From assembly GCF_900105055.1 (NCBI RefSeq), contig NZ_FNTA01000004.1:6045501-6109500 (forward strand): 64,000 nt of DNA, written 5' to 3'. The stretch's first letter is position 1. Each line of letters starts with the position of its first letter. Of the stretch, positions 57,005 to 64,000 are shown one piece after another. Source of the stretch: Amycolatopsis lurida. GTDB taxonomy: Bacteria; Actinomycetota; Actinomycetes; Mycobacteriales; Pseudonocardiaceae. The notes beneath the pieces are model-generated. The model was not told the origin of the DNA, did not search any database, and saw nothing but the letters and a program-made list of their open reading frames with translations. The translations under genes and the position numbers were made by a program.

Positions 57005-57562
57005 TTAGTTTGAAAGCCGAGCCACATATTCATCGAAGGGAATCGCCGCCTCCAGCGCACGGTCCCGGTATCCACGGAACTTCGCGACGTCGACGTTGAC
57101 CAAAGGCTCGCGACTAGTGGGCTGCCCGTCCTCGCTTGAGTGACGGAGCTTGATTACTACCTCGTCATCGAGGAGCACGAAGTCGTGGTCGGGCAGCCCA
57201 ATAGCCGAGTACCTCGAAGCTTCAAGGATTCGGATATCTTCGCCCGCCTCGGCGAAGTGGCGGAAGTAACCAAACGAGAACCGAAGATAATCGGATACCG
57301 GCGGAACCACCACCTGGACTCGTTGAAGCACCCGGCCGCCACAAAGGTGCTCCCGCTGCCGAGCCAGTCGAGGGTCGTCCAGCGGAACGTCATAGGTTCC
57401 CTCCCTTATGAACTGCTCGAACGCGGCCCGTTCGCTGCGGACACGGTATGTCTGAAGCAGTTGGAGGCGAAAGCTTGTGCGCTTGAACGACATCAGGTCC
57501 AGATACTCCGTGGGTGACGACAACTCGCTCCCGGCCTCTTCGCTCTCTTCAACCTGCTGCAT
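57005..57562 (-). CDS. DUF6879-family protein
   Basis: 185 residues, CGGAGGAGAAC before the ATG. FKRTSFRLQLLQTYRVRSER then AAFEQFIREGTYDVP, and DYLRFSFGYFRHFAEAGEDI then RILEASRYSAIGLPDHDFVL: the typical FRLE-like lead and WF..-YY..-DFWLFD pattern of this actinobacterial family. Members usually follow an XRE-type HTH gene; here that partner is absent, and 57563-58181 has no gene. 56776-57004 is also empty. Confidence 0.8.
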   Translation of the reverse strand: MQQVEESEEAGSELSSPTEYLDLMSFKRTSFRLQLLQTYRVRSERAAFEQFIREGTYDVPLDDPRLARQREHLCGGRVLQRVQVVVPPVSDYLRFSFGYFRHFAEAGEDIRILEASRYSAIGLPDHDFVLLDDEVVIKLRHSSEDGQPTSREPLVNVDVAKFRGYRDRALEAAIPFDEYVARLSN

Positions 57563-58181
57563 GTTCTCCTCCGGGGCTTCGGACGGGCCCGTTGAGACTA
57601 CCCGTCATCTATCCGATACTGCCAACGGGCAGTCGCAACGACCAGGTCCAAGCGGGCCATACCAGCCTATCATCGGGCACTTCTACTACCGGTTCGGGAA
57701 AATCGCACTGCTGCCGTGCATCAGCAGACATGTTGTCCATCCGAGTTGCCCGAAAGGCCATGACAAAGTCTCGCTTTCCGGCTGCTGCGCTGCCGGGTGC
57801 GCACGGTCGCGATGAGCGGCCAGCGAGGTGCCACTTTGGTGATAGCTGTCCCAGCGGTAGCCAGCGCGTCCCAGCGGCTGCTGACGCTAGATCCGGTGCT
57901 GCCCCCTGCCCGACGCGAGATGATGCTCCGGCGCGCAAAGGCGAATCTGCTTCTCAGTGCTGGCAACCCCATCAGCGCTGGCCGATGTGATCCGGAGCCG
58001 GGTTGTGGACGATCAGCGGCCCATCCGGCGCCGTTCTGCCGTGCGCTCCACGGGCCTCCCTCCTCAGTAGCGCCGCTACCAGAACATCTTCCTAGTGCCT
58101 CGGCAAGGAAGGTTGGCGTTGTAATCGTGTCGCGTGGACATCCGGGCTGGTGACCGCGAGGCTTGCCAGTGGAGGTGAGTC
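57563..58181. other. Stretch without a supported gene
   Basis: No frame here shows family features. The expected HTH partner of the DUF6879 gene is not found. Confidence 0.45.
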
Positions 58182-59263
58182 ATGGCACGTACGCCTGAGG
58201 TGTTCGCGCGGTCGTTGGAGTCTGAAGAAGCGCAGCGGCTGGTCAAGATCACCAGGTCGACCCGGGATCGGGTGCGGCTGCGACGGTCCGGGATTGTGCT
58301 GCCTCGACCCAAGGCCGGTCCGCAGGTGAGATCGCCGCGATGTTCGCGGCGACGGAGGGGTATGTGCGCGAGGTGATCCACGCGTTCAACGACTCCGGGT
58401 TCGCGGCGTTGTCCCCAAAATGGAGGGGCAGCCGACCAGCTAAGTTTGGGCCGGCCGCCCGGGATCAGATCTGTCGCATCGCTGCCTGCAAACCGACCGA
58501 GCTGGGGTTGCCGTTCACGACCTGGAGCCTGGCCATGCTGGTTGACTACCTCGCCGAGCACGCCTGGATCAGGGCGAGCACCGAGACCGTCCGGAAGATC
58601 CTGCGCGAGGAGGGTGTGGCCTGGCAGTCGACGAAGACCTGGAAAGCGAGCAAGGACCCGGACTCCATACCGAAGAAGACCCGCATCCTCGACCTCTATG
58701 ATCACCCGCCCGTCGACGGACGGGTGATCTATGTCGACGAGTTCGGGCCGCTGAACCTGCAGCCACGCCTCGGTAGCGGCTGGTCCCCTCGCGGCCGACC
58801 GGCCCGCCTGCGCGCGACCTACACCCGCACTGGCGGGGTCCGGCACATGTTCGCCGCGCTCGACCTCGCGTCCGGGCAGATATTCTACCGGTCCGTGACC
58901 GCAAGCGCCGGCCACGGTTTCTCGACTTCTGCAAGCAGCTGCGCCGCCGCCTCCCGGCTGGGAAGCTTTACCTGGTCTGTGACAACTACGGACCCCACGG
59001 CAAAGGCGAGGTCGTCACGTGGTGCGCGGCCAACGACATCGAGCTAGTTTACACGCCCACCAATACCTCTGTGGTTGAACTGGATCGAGTCCGAGTTCAC
59101 CGCGGTCCGCTACTTCACTCTCGACGGCAGCGACTACCCCAGCCACGCTGCCCAGGAGACAGCGATCGCCGGCTACCTGCGCTGGCGCAACCGCCACCCC
59201 AAACGCCACTTCGCCGTCAACTCCAAGGTCCGCCGCCCGAATTACCTACCCAACGTTGCTTGA
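58182..59263 (+). pseudogene. IS630-family transposase, frameshifted
   Basis: MARTPEVFARSLESEEAQRL then a shift near 58320; MFAATEGYVREVIHAFNDSG, GLPFTTWSLAMLVDYLAEHA, Asp block VDGRVIYVDEFGPLNLQP; a shift near 58915; FLDFCKQLRRRLPAGKLYLV, CDNYGPHGKGEVV; a shift near 59080; WIESEFTAVRYFTLDG to the end. Three lesions. 59264-59674 has no gene I can support. Confidence 0.88.
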
Positions 59264-59674
59264 TACGGCACTAGCAGGGGGCAAGTGGCTCCGGGGTGCG
59301 ACCCACTTGAGTCAGACTGGTTTGGGTAAGCGGGTGGGGTATACCCGGAACTACGTTTCATGGCCGAGCGGTCCGGCAAATTTCGTCGCAGAACCTCGTC
59401 GAGGCACTCGATCAGGCCCTTGGCTCCTCAGGACGGCAGTGTGGGCTTTGGCGTGAGGTCAACGAGGAGCAATGGGCTCGCCGTCATCTGGGTCGAGCTA
59501 CGAAGTTGAAGGCGCAGGGCTCAGTCGGCAGGCGGTTGTCGAGGACGTGTGCGATGTCGCGCGGACTGGCGGGTCGGCGGGGTGGACCTGATTAAGAGGC
59601 TTGCGGCGCTGCCCTAAAGTCATCCTATTTTTGCCCGAAAGTCTCTATTTCAGAGTGAACACTTTCGGGGATTT

Positions 59675-59693
59675 TTAGGTAAGGCCAGGCTAA
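59675..59693. promoter_or_regulatory. Candidate IdeR/DmdR iron box
   Basis: TTAGGTAAGGCCAGGCTAA agrees with the actinobacterial iron-box consensus TTAGGTTAGGCTCACCTAA at 14 of 19 positions. It lies 206 bases before the thioesterase GTG, so it may mark a promoter with a long leader. Confidence 0.5.
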
Positions 59694-59812
59694 GTTTGCA
59701 CGCCTGGACGGTGTGCTCGAGCTGCCGTGTTGTCTGTGACTTGTTGATGTGCGGAGAAATTCTGTGCAAGGTCAGAGGCGAGCCGGCTCAAGGTGTTCAT
59801 CGCCACATGACA

Positions 59813-59827
59813 TGAAAATGAATGTCA
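59813..59827. promoter_or_regulatory. Candidate Zur (zinc uptake regulator) box
   Basis: TGAAAATGAATGTCA matches the actinobacterial Zur site TGAAAATNATTTTCA at all but two positions and is an imperfect palindrome. It lies 72 bases before the thioesterase start, a usual repressor position. Confidence 0.55.
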
Positions 59828-59898
59828 TTACATCTAAGGTGGCTTTGTCGGTGCTCGAAAGTCGACCACTGTGCGTGAGCCGCGAGGAGGGCTTTGTC

Positions 59899-60654
59899 GT
59901 GAGCGCCTGGGCCACTTGGTTGCGCTGTCGCGTGCCTCGGCCGGCAGCTGAGGCACGCGTGGTGTTGTTGCCGCATGCAGGGGGTGCGGCCAGTTTCTAT
60001 GCGGACTGGGCGGCCGCCATGTCGCCTACCTTGGAAGCAGTGACGGTGCAATATCCAGGCAGGGAGGATCGATTGGCCGACCCGTTCGCGATGGGAATGG
60101 CGGCCCTTGCCGAAGACATCGCCTCTGCGCTGTCCGAACAGGACAGTCGACCGATCGTCCTGTTCGGACATAGCCTCGGCGCGCTTGTCGCCTATGAGGT
60201 GGCCAGAACCCTGGAATCTCGGTACTGCACGACACCGGTGCGGTTAGTGGTTTCCGGACGCCGAGCGCCATCGGATCCGCCGGGCGGGGCGGTGCACTTG
60301 ATGTCGGATGACGCCATCGTCAAAGAACTGATCGAACTCGGAGGAACAAGCGGGGATCTCCTGGCTGACCCGGACACCCGGTCGGTCTTCTTGCCCGCGA
60401 TTCGTGAGGATTTCCGGCTGGCCGAAACCTACCGGCACGTGGCCGGCGTGGAGCCCAACTGTCCCATCAGTTCAGTGATCGGAAGTGAGGATACCGAAGT
60501 GAACGCCGCGCAGGCGAAGCGCTGGGTCGAGCATTCCAGAGGGCCGTTCGACCTGAACATCCTGCCCGGTGGGCATTTCTATCTTTTGGAGCAGGCTGAG
60601 GCTGTGCTGGACATCCTCGCCCGCCCCGTTCCCATGAAGAAGGGCGAGCAGTGA
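59899..60654 (+). CDS. Type II (editing) thioesterase of a nonribosomal metallophore pathway
   Basis: 251 residues from GTG 59899 with GAGGAGG 8 bases upstream; the longer frame to 59749 would place the Zur box inside the gene. Alpha/beta hydrolase: ARVVLLPHAGGAASFYADWA, EAVTVQYPGREDRLADP, nucleophile VLFGHSLGALVAYEVART (GHSLG), acid PISSVIGSEDTEVNAAQAKR, His in LPGGHFYLLEQAEAV. Such enzymes clear misloaded carrier proteins (compare YbtT, PchC). The stop overlaps the next GTG. First gene of the operon. Confidence 0.92.
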   Translation: MSAWATWLRCRVPRPAAEARVVLLPHAGGAASFYADWAAAMSPTLEAVTVQYPGREDRLADPFAMGMAALAEDIASALSEQDSRPIVLFGHSLGALVAYEVARTLESRYCTTPVRLVVSGRRAPSDPPGGAVHLMSDDAIVKELIELGGTSGDLLADPDTRSVFLPAIREDFRLAETYRHVAGVEPNCPISSVIGSEDTEVNAAQAKRWVEHSRGPFDLNILPGGHFYLLEQAEAVLDILARPVPMKKGEQ

Positions 60655-61988
60655 CAGTCGAGCGTCGGATTCCGTTCGAGTCGGACAGGGTGGAGGTCGC
60701 AGCCGTGCTGGCCGCCGGTTCGGTTGAGGCCCACGTGGTCTACGAGGGCAACGGCTCGTTGTGCTGGGCCGAAGGTGAGTCCGCTGTCGTCAGTGTGCGC
60801 GGATCAGGAACGACGCTGATCGAGGCAGGGAAGCGGACGGAGTTCCAGGCGCGGTCGTCACAGGCTGCCGCGGCCGAGGCGTTCGGGTGCATTGCGATGC
60901 CGGAGTGGCGGGCTTACGGTTGGGCCAGCTTCGAATGGAGCCACGTGCTCCACGGCGGTACTCCTTCGGATCCAAGCGAACCGCTGGTTTATCTGGCCGT
61001 TCCGTGTCGAGAGATCCGGTTCTCAGGGGACGTGGCGACGTTGCGCGCGGAAGATGAGTCCGAAGTGGACGAACTGCAAGGCCGGCTTACCCGAGCGATC
61101 GCGGCGGCTGGAACGACGACGCCGTCGGAACCGCTGGTGATCGACGATCGTGAGGATCTGTTCGGGTATCGGGATGCGGTTGCAAAAGCCGTGACCGAGA
61201 TTCGGGCGGGTTCGCTGGACAAGGTGATCCTGTCTCGCGTCGTACCGGTCGAGAAGGACCTTGACTTTCCCGCGACTTATGTAGCCGGTCGCAGGGGGAA
61301 CACTCCCGCACGTTCTTTCCTGTTGCGTCTTGGCGGTTGGGAGGCGGCCGGATTCAGTCCGGAGATTGTCGCGTCTGTGGGCTCGGATGGCGCGGTCAGC
61401 ACCCAGCCGTTGGCGGGGACGCGGGCTTTCGACGGTGACTCGGTGTTTGATATATCGCGTCGTGAGGAGTTGTACCGCGACGCGAAGGAGGTTTTCGAAC
61501 ACGCCATCTCCGTGCGGCTCGCAACGATCGAGATGGCCAGGGTGTGCTTGGCGGGAACGGTGCACGTCGCGGATTTCATGTCGGTCAAGGAGAGGGGAAG
61601 CGTGCAGCATCTCGCTTCGGACGTTGCGGGCACGCTGAGGGAAGACCGGACGGCATGGGACGCGCTAGCCGCGATGTTCCCGGCGGTCACCGCGTCGGGG
61701 ATCCCGAAAGCGTCGGCCTGTGAGGTCATCGGCCGTATCGAGCCCGGCAGCCGCGGCCTCTACAGCGGTGCCATCCTCACCCTCGACTCCGACGGCGGGC
61801 TGGATGCCGCTCTGGTGCTGCGTAGTGTCTTCCGCCGCGACGGCCACACGTGGCTGCGCGCGGGCGCAGGGATCGTGGCCCAATCCACTCCGGACCGGGA
61901 ATTCGAAGAGACGGTGGAAAAGCTGCGCAGCGTGTCGCGGTTCCTCGTGCCGTCAGTGTCCTCGCGCGCCGCGACGGCCGTGCAGTGA
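60651..61988 (+). CDS. Salicylate synthase (MbtI/Irp9-like)
   Basis: 445 residues. Chorismate-binding fold with conserved C-terminal blocks close to MbtI from memory: IRAGSLDKVILSRVVPVEKD, GFSPEIVASV, VSTQPLAGTRAFDGDSVFDI, VQHLASDVAGTLREDRTAWD, VTASGIPKASACEVIGRIEP, RGLYSGAILTLDSDGGLDAA, LRAGAGIVAQSTPDREFEET. It converts chorismate to salicylate through isochorismate in one protein, supplying the aryl cap of salicyl-thiazoline or -oxazoline siderophores. There is no separate pyruvate lyase, as expected. The N-terminal 150 residues are less conserved. Confidence 0.93.
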   Translation: MTVERRIPFESDRVEVAAVLAAGSVEAHVVYEGNGSLCWAEGESAVVSVRGSGTTLIEAGKRTEFQARSSQAAAAEAFGCIAMPEWRAYGWASFEWSHVLHGGTPSDPSEPLVYLAVPCREIRFSGDVATLRAEDESEVDELQGRLTRAIAAAGTTTPSEPLVIDDREDLFGYRDAVAKAVTEIRAGSLDKVILSRVVPVEKDLDFPATYVAGRRGNTPARSFLLRLGGWEAAGFSPEIVASVGSDGAVSTQPLAGTRAFDGDSVFDISRREELYRDAKEVFEHAISVRLATIEMARVCLAGTVHVADFMSVKERGSVQHLASDVAGTLREDRTAWDALAAMFPAVTASGIPKASACEVIGRIEPGSRGLYSGAILTLDSDGGLDAALVLRSVFRRDGHTWLRAGAGIVAQSTPDREFEETVEKLRSVSRFLVPSVSSRAATAVQ

Positions 61989-63055
61989 CCCGTGTGGTGG
62001 TGGCCGGTACTGCGTTCGGTCGAATCTACCTCGAAGCGGTGGCGGCGGCCCCGGACCTCACCCTCGCCGGAATCCTGGCGAACGGGAGCGCCTATTCGCG
62101 GGACTGTGCGGCGCGCTACGGGGTTCCCTTGTTCGGATCGGTGGACGACGTGCCCGGCGACGTGAGCACAGCTTGCGTGGTCGTCCGGTCCGGTGCGCTC
62201 GGCGGTCAGGGAACCGAACTGGCGCAAGCGTTCCTGCGCAGGGGCGTACACGTCCTGCAGGAGCATCCGGTGCATGCCGACGAAATCGCCGCGAACCTGC
62301 GGATCGCGCGGGCGAACGAGGTCGCGTACGCGGTCAACACCCTGTATCCGCGTCTCCGGCCGGTGCGCAGGTTCCTGGCCGCCGCGGATGTGCTGCGGAG
62401 AAGGCAAAGGCTCGACTTCATCGACGCAGCCTGCAACAGCCAGGTCGCCTATCCCCTGCTGGACGTGCTCGGCCGGATGACGGGCGGCCTGCGGCCGTGG
62501 GCGTTCGGTGAGGCGCACAGCGCGGAGCGGCAACCGTTCTCGAGCATGCACGCCGAAGTCGGCGGTGTGCCGGTCACCTTGAGAATCCAGAATCAGGTGC
62601 ATCCTGGTGATCCGGACAACCATTCGTACCTCCTGCACCGGATCTCGGCCGGCTGTGAGGGTGGCGTGCTGTCCCTCGCCGACACGCACGGTCCGGTGCT
62701 GTGGAATCCGCGCCTGCACTCGGCCCGGGACGAAACCGGCCGGCTGATGATGGCCGGACCCGGCACCGAACGCCTGGACGTGCCCAGCACTGTCGTACTC
62801 GGCGAGGAGGCACCTGGCACCTACCACCAGGTGTTCGCGGAACTGTGGCCCGATGCGGTCGCGGAGAGCCTGCGCGCACTGCACAGGGCCGCCGCCGAGC
62901 CGAACCGGCGGATGACCGACGGCCAGTGGGCGCTGGGCGTGTCCCGGATGTGGAGCGCCCTCACCGCCCGGATCGGAATGCCGGCACTGGTGGAACCACC
63001 GGAGCCCGAACCGATCCCGCTCGCCGACCTCCTCGCTTTAAAGGGCACCGCATGA
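61985..63055 (+). CDS. Thiazolinyl imine reductase (Irp3/PchG-like)
   Basis: 356 residues from GTG 61985 (GTGA overlap). Gfo/Idh-type NADPH fold: TRVVVAGTAFGRIYLEAVAA, SVDDVPGDVSTACVVVRSGA, HVLQEHPVHADEIAANLRIA (the EHPVH block of this subfamily), NTLYPRLRPVRRFLAAADVL. The later part has YLLHRISAGCEGGVLSLADT and WALGVSRMWSALTARIGMP. These enzymes reduce a thiazoline to thiazolidine on the assembly line (yersiniabactin, pyochelin, watasemycin, and the coelibactin type). Thus the product should have at least one thiazolidine. Confidence 0.9.
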   Translation: MTRVVVAGTAFGRIYLEAVAAAPDLTLAGILANGSAYSRDCAARYGVPLFGSVDDVPGDVSTACVVVRSGALGGQGTELAQAFLRRGVHVLQEHPVHADEIAANLRIARANEVAYAVNTLYPRLRPVRRFLAAADVLRRRQRLDFIDAACNSQVAYPLLDVLGRMTGGLRPWAFGEAHSAERQPFSSMHAEVGGVPVTLRIQNQVHPGDPDNHSYLLHRISAGCEGGVLSLADTHGPVLWNPRLHSARDETGRLMMAGPGTERLDVPSTVVLGEEAPGTYHQVFAELWPDAVAESLRALHRAAAEPNRRMTDGQWALGVSRMWSALTARIGMPALVEPPEPEPIPLADLLALKGTA

Positions 63056-63699
63056 ACTGCAGCCACGTTCTGCTGAAGGTCGACGACCTACACCAAGCCG
63101 TCCGGGATTTCCGGAAGCTCGGGTTCACCGTCGACTACGCCTCGGCCGGACGCAAGGCCCGGCAGGCCCACATCTGGTTCAGCTCGGGGCCGATCGTGGA
63201 ACTGCTCTCCACTCCGCCTGGCGCGTCATTGATGACGGTGCCACTGAATCTGGCGTTCGGCCGGGGCGCGGGGGCGAGAATGACTCGCTGGGCTCGTGCC
63301 GGCGAAGGATTCTGCGACGCGGCGGTGCTCGCCGGCCGGGAGGAACTCCGGCGCGCGGGACGGGTGGTGAACTGGAAACGCACCAAACCCGACGGTTCCA
63401 CGACGGCGTTCGCTTTCACCTACCCGCGGAACGACCGGACCCCGTTCCTGGTCACCCCGTACGACCCTCCGCAACATCCGGCGAACGTGGCGCACGCCAA
63501 CGGTGCCGAGAGGGTGAGCCGTGTCCTCGTGGACGTCGCACCCACTGAACGCGCGGAGTTCGACCGGATCACCGCGGGCGGGGGAGATTTCGAGCTTCGC
63601 GACGCGGACGTGACCGAGATCCGCGCTGTCGTGTTGCCCGGCTTGAACCGCCCGCTCGACCCCGCTCTGCTGCACGGCGCGGTCTTTCTGCCTTGCTGA
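63052..63699 (+). CDS. Glyoxalase-like (VOC) domain protein in the metallophore operon
   Basis: 215 residues, ATGA overlap with the reductase. HVLLKVDDLHQAVRDFRKLG then FTVDYASAGRKARQAHIWFS is a Glyoxalase_3-type first half; the second half has FAFTYPRNDRTPFLVTPYDP and RVLVDVAPTERAEF. Metal ligands of the family are only partly visible (His5 and Glu about 49). It is not a standard part of pyochelin or yersiniabactin loci, so its role (metal, tailoring or resistance) is open. Confidence 0.75.
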   Translation: MNCSHVLLKVDDLHQAVRDFRKLGFTVDYASAGRKARQAHIWFSSGPIVELLSTPPGASLMTVPLNLAFGRGAGARMTRWARAGEGFCDAAVLAGREELRRAGRVVNWKRTKPDGSTTAFAFTYPRNDRTPFLVTPYDPPQHPANVAHANGAERVSRVLVDVAPTERAEFDRITAGGGDFELRDADVTEIRAVVLPGLNRPLDPALLHGAVFLPC

Positions 63700-63717
63700 A
63701 CCCCCCCGGAGGAGATC

Positions 63718-64000
63718 ATGTCCATCAATCGTCGTGTCCTGTTCCGGACGGCCGGACTCGCGGCCGGCGTCGCCGGTGCGGGCGCGTTCCTCAATGCGTG
63801 TGGCACGTCGATCCCTGCCTCGGGGCCGGTGCGGCACACCGGTCCCTCCGTGGCGAGGTCAGGAGGCGTCCTGCGCGCGGTGTTCACCGGTGGCGGAGCG
63901 GTCGAAAGTCTCGACCCGTTCGGCAGTGGTTCGCCGGTCGACTTCGTGCGCGGTGATGTCGTGTTCGACTCGCTGTTCACGCTGAGCGGTGGTGAGGTCG
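63718..64000 (+). CDS. ABC transporter solute-binding lipoprotein (SBP family 5-like), 5' part
   Basis: ATG 63718 with GGAGGAG 4 bases upstream; open to the window end (94 codons). Twin-arginine-like signal SINRRVLFRTAGLAAGVAG and lipobox LNAC. The mature part GGVLRAVFTGGGAVESLDPF with FVRGDVVFDSLFTL is the beginning of peptide/nickel/opine-type binding proteins. In a metallophore operon it probably captures the metal-loaded chelate for an ABC importer encoded to the right. Confidence 0.82.
   Translation, partial: MSINRRVLFRTAGLAAGVAGAGAFLNACGTSIPASGPVRHTGPSVARSGGVLRAVFTGGGAVESLDPFGSGSPVDFVRGDVVFDSLFTLSGGEV

Overview
This is high-GC actinomycete chromosome, most likely a Pseudonocardiales genus such as Amycolatopsis or a relative (an inference). 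The support is an SsgA-family sporulation protein, Lsr2, a DUF6879 protein, a DUF2637 protein, GTG starts, GTGA/ATGA gene overlaps and several natural-product loci. The window looks like an eroding accessory region: at least nine insertion-sequence remnants, a group II intron remnant and more than a dozen pseudogenes lie between a few cleanly intact operons.

Layout. 1-4.3 kb (-): 5' part of a reducing type I PKS (KS-AT-DH-linker-ER, running off the window). 4.5-11.1 kb: glyoxalase remnant, ISL3 element, pentapeptide-repeat remnant, degenerate IS21 element, a gene-free stretch with strong hairpins, IS3 remnant. 11.3-15 kb: Lsr2, a small protein, broken ESX-like and sigma-factor genes, an orphan OmpR-type regulator. 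15-17.6 kb: nearly gene-free, then a broken group II intron reverse transcriptase. 17.6-22.2 kb: broken helicase convergent with an intact McrBC type IV restriction pair. 22.3-24.5 kb: decayed oxidoreductase/epimerase pair and a decayed SRPBCC gene. 24.7-31.1 kb: serine-recombinase remnant, HTH plus DUF2637 pair, zinc-ribbon protein, a broken two-component system, a small secreted protein.

The most interesting locus is 31.3-37.9 kb (-): an intact, mostly overlapping six-gene operon in the order free-standing ketosynthase (no AT, no ACP), PrnB-like heme enzyme, PhzS-like flavin monooxygenase, SnoaL-like protein, cytochrome P450, methyltransferase. PrnB rearranges a tryptophan in pyrrolnitrin synthesis. 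Here no halogenase is visible and a ketosynthase is present, so the likely product is a tryptophan-derived compound made by a pathway I do not recognise.

38-52.4 kb: CHAT-domain pseudogene, a methyltransferase cut by an IS1182 remnant, IS21, IS256, IS3 and IS5 remnants, two GntR-type regulators, a broken PKS tail (ER-KR-ACP plus hydrolase) followed by a broken methyltransferase, and a LuxR-type regulator. 52.5-57.6 kb: lipoprotein, alcohol dehydrogenase, SsgA-like protein, Cu/Zn SOD-like lipoprotein, DUF6879 protein. 58.2-59.3 kb: broken IS630.

59.9-64 kb (+): start of a salicylate/thiazoline metallophore operon (type II thioesterase, salicylate synthase, thiazolinyl imide reductase, glyoxalase-like protein, solute-binding lipoprotein). 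It is preceded by one candidate IdeR/DmdR iron box and one candidate Zur box. The assembly-line NRPS genes are presumably to the right of the window.
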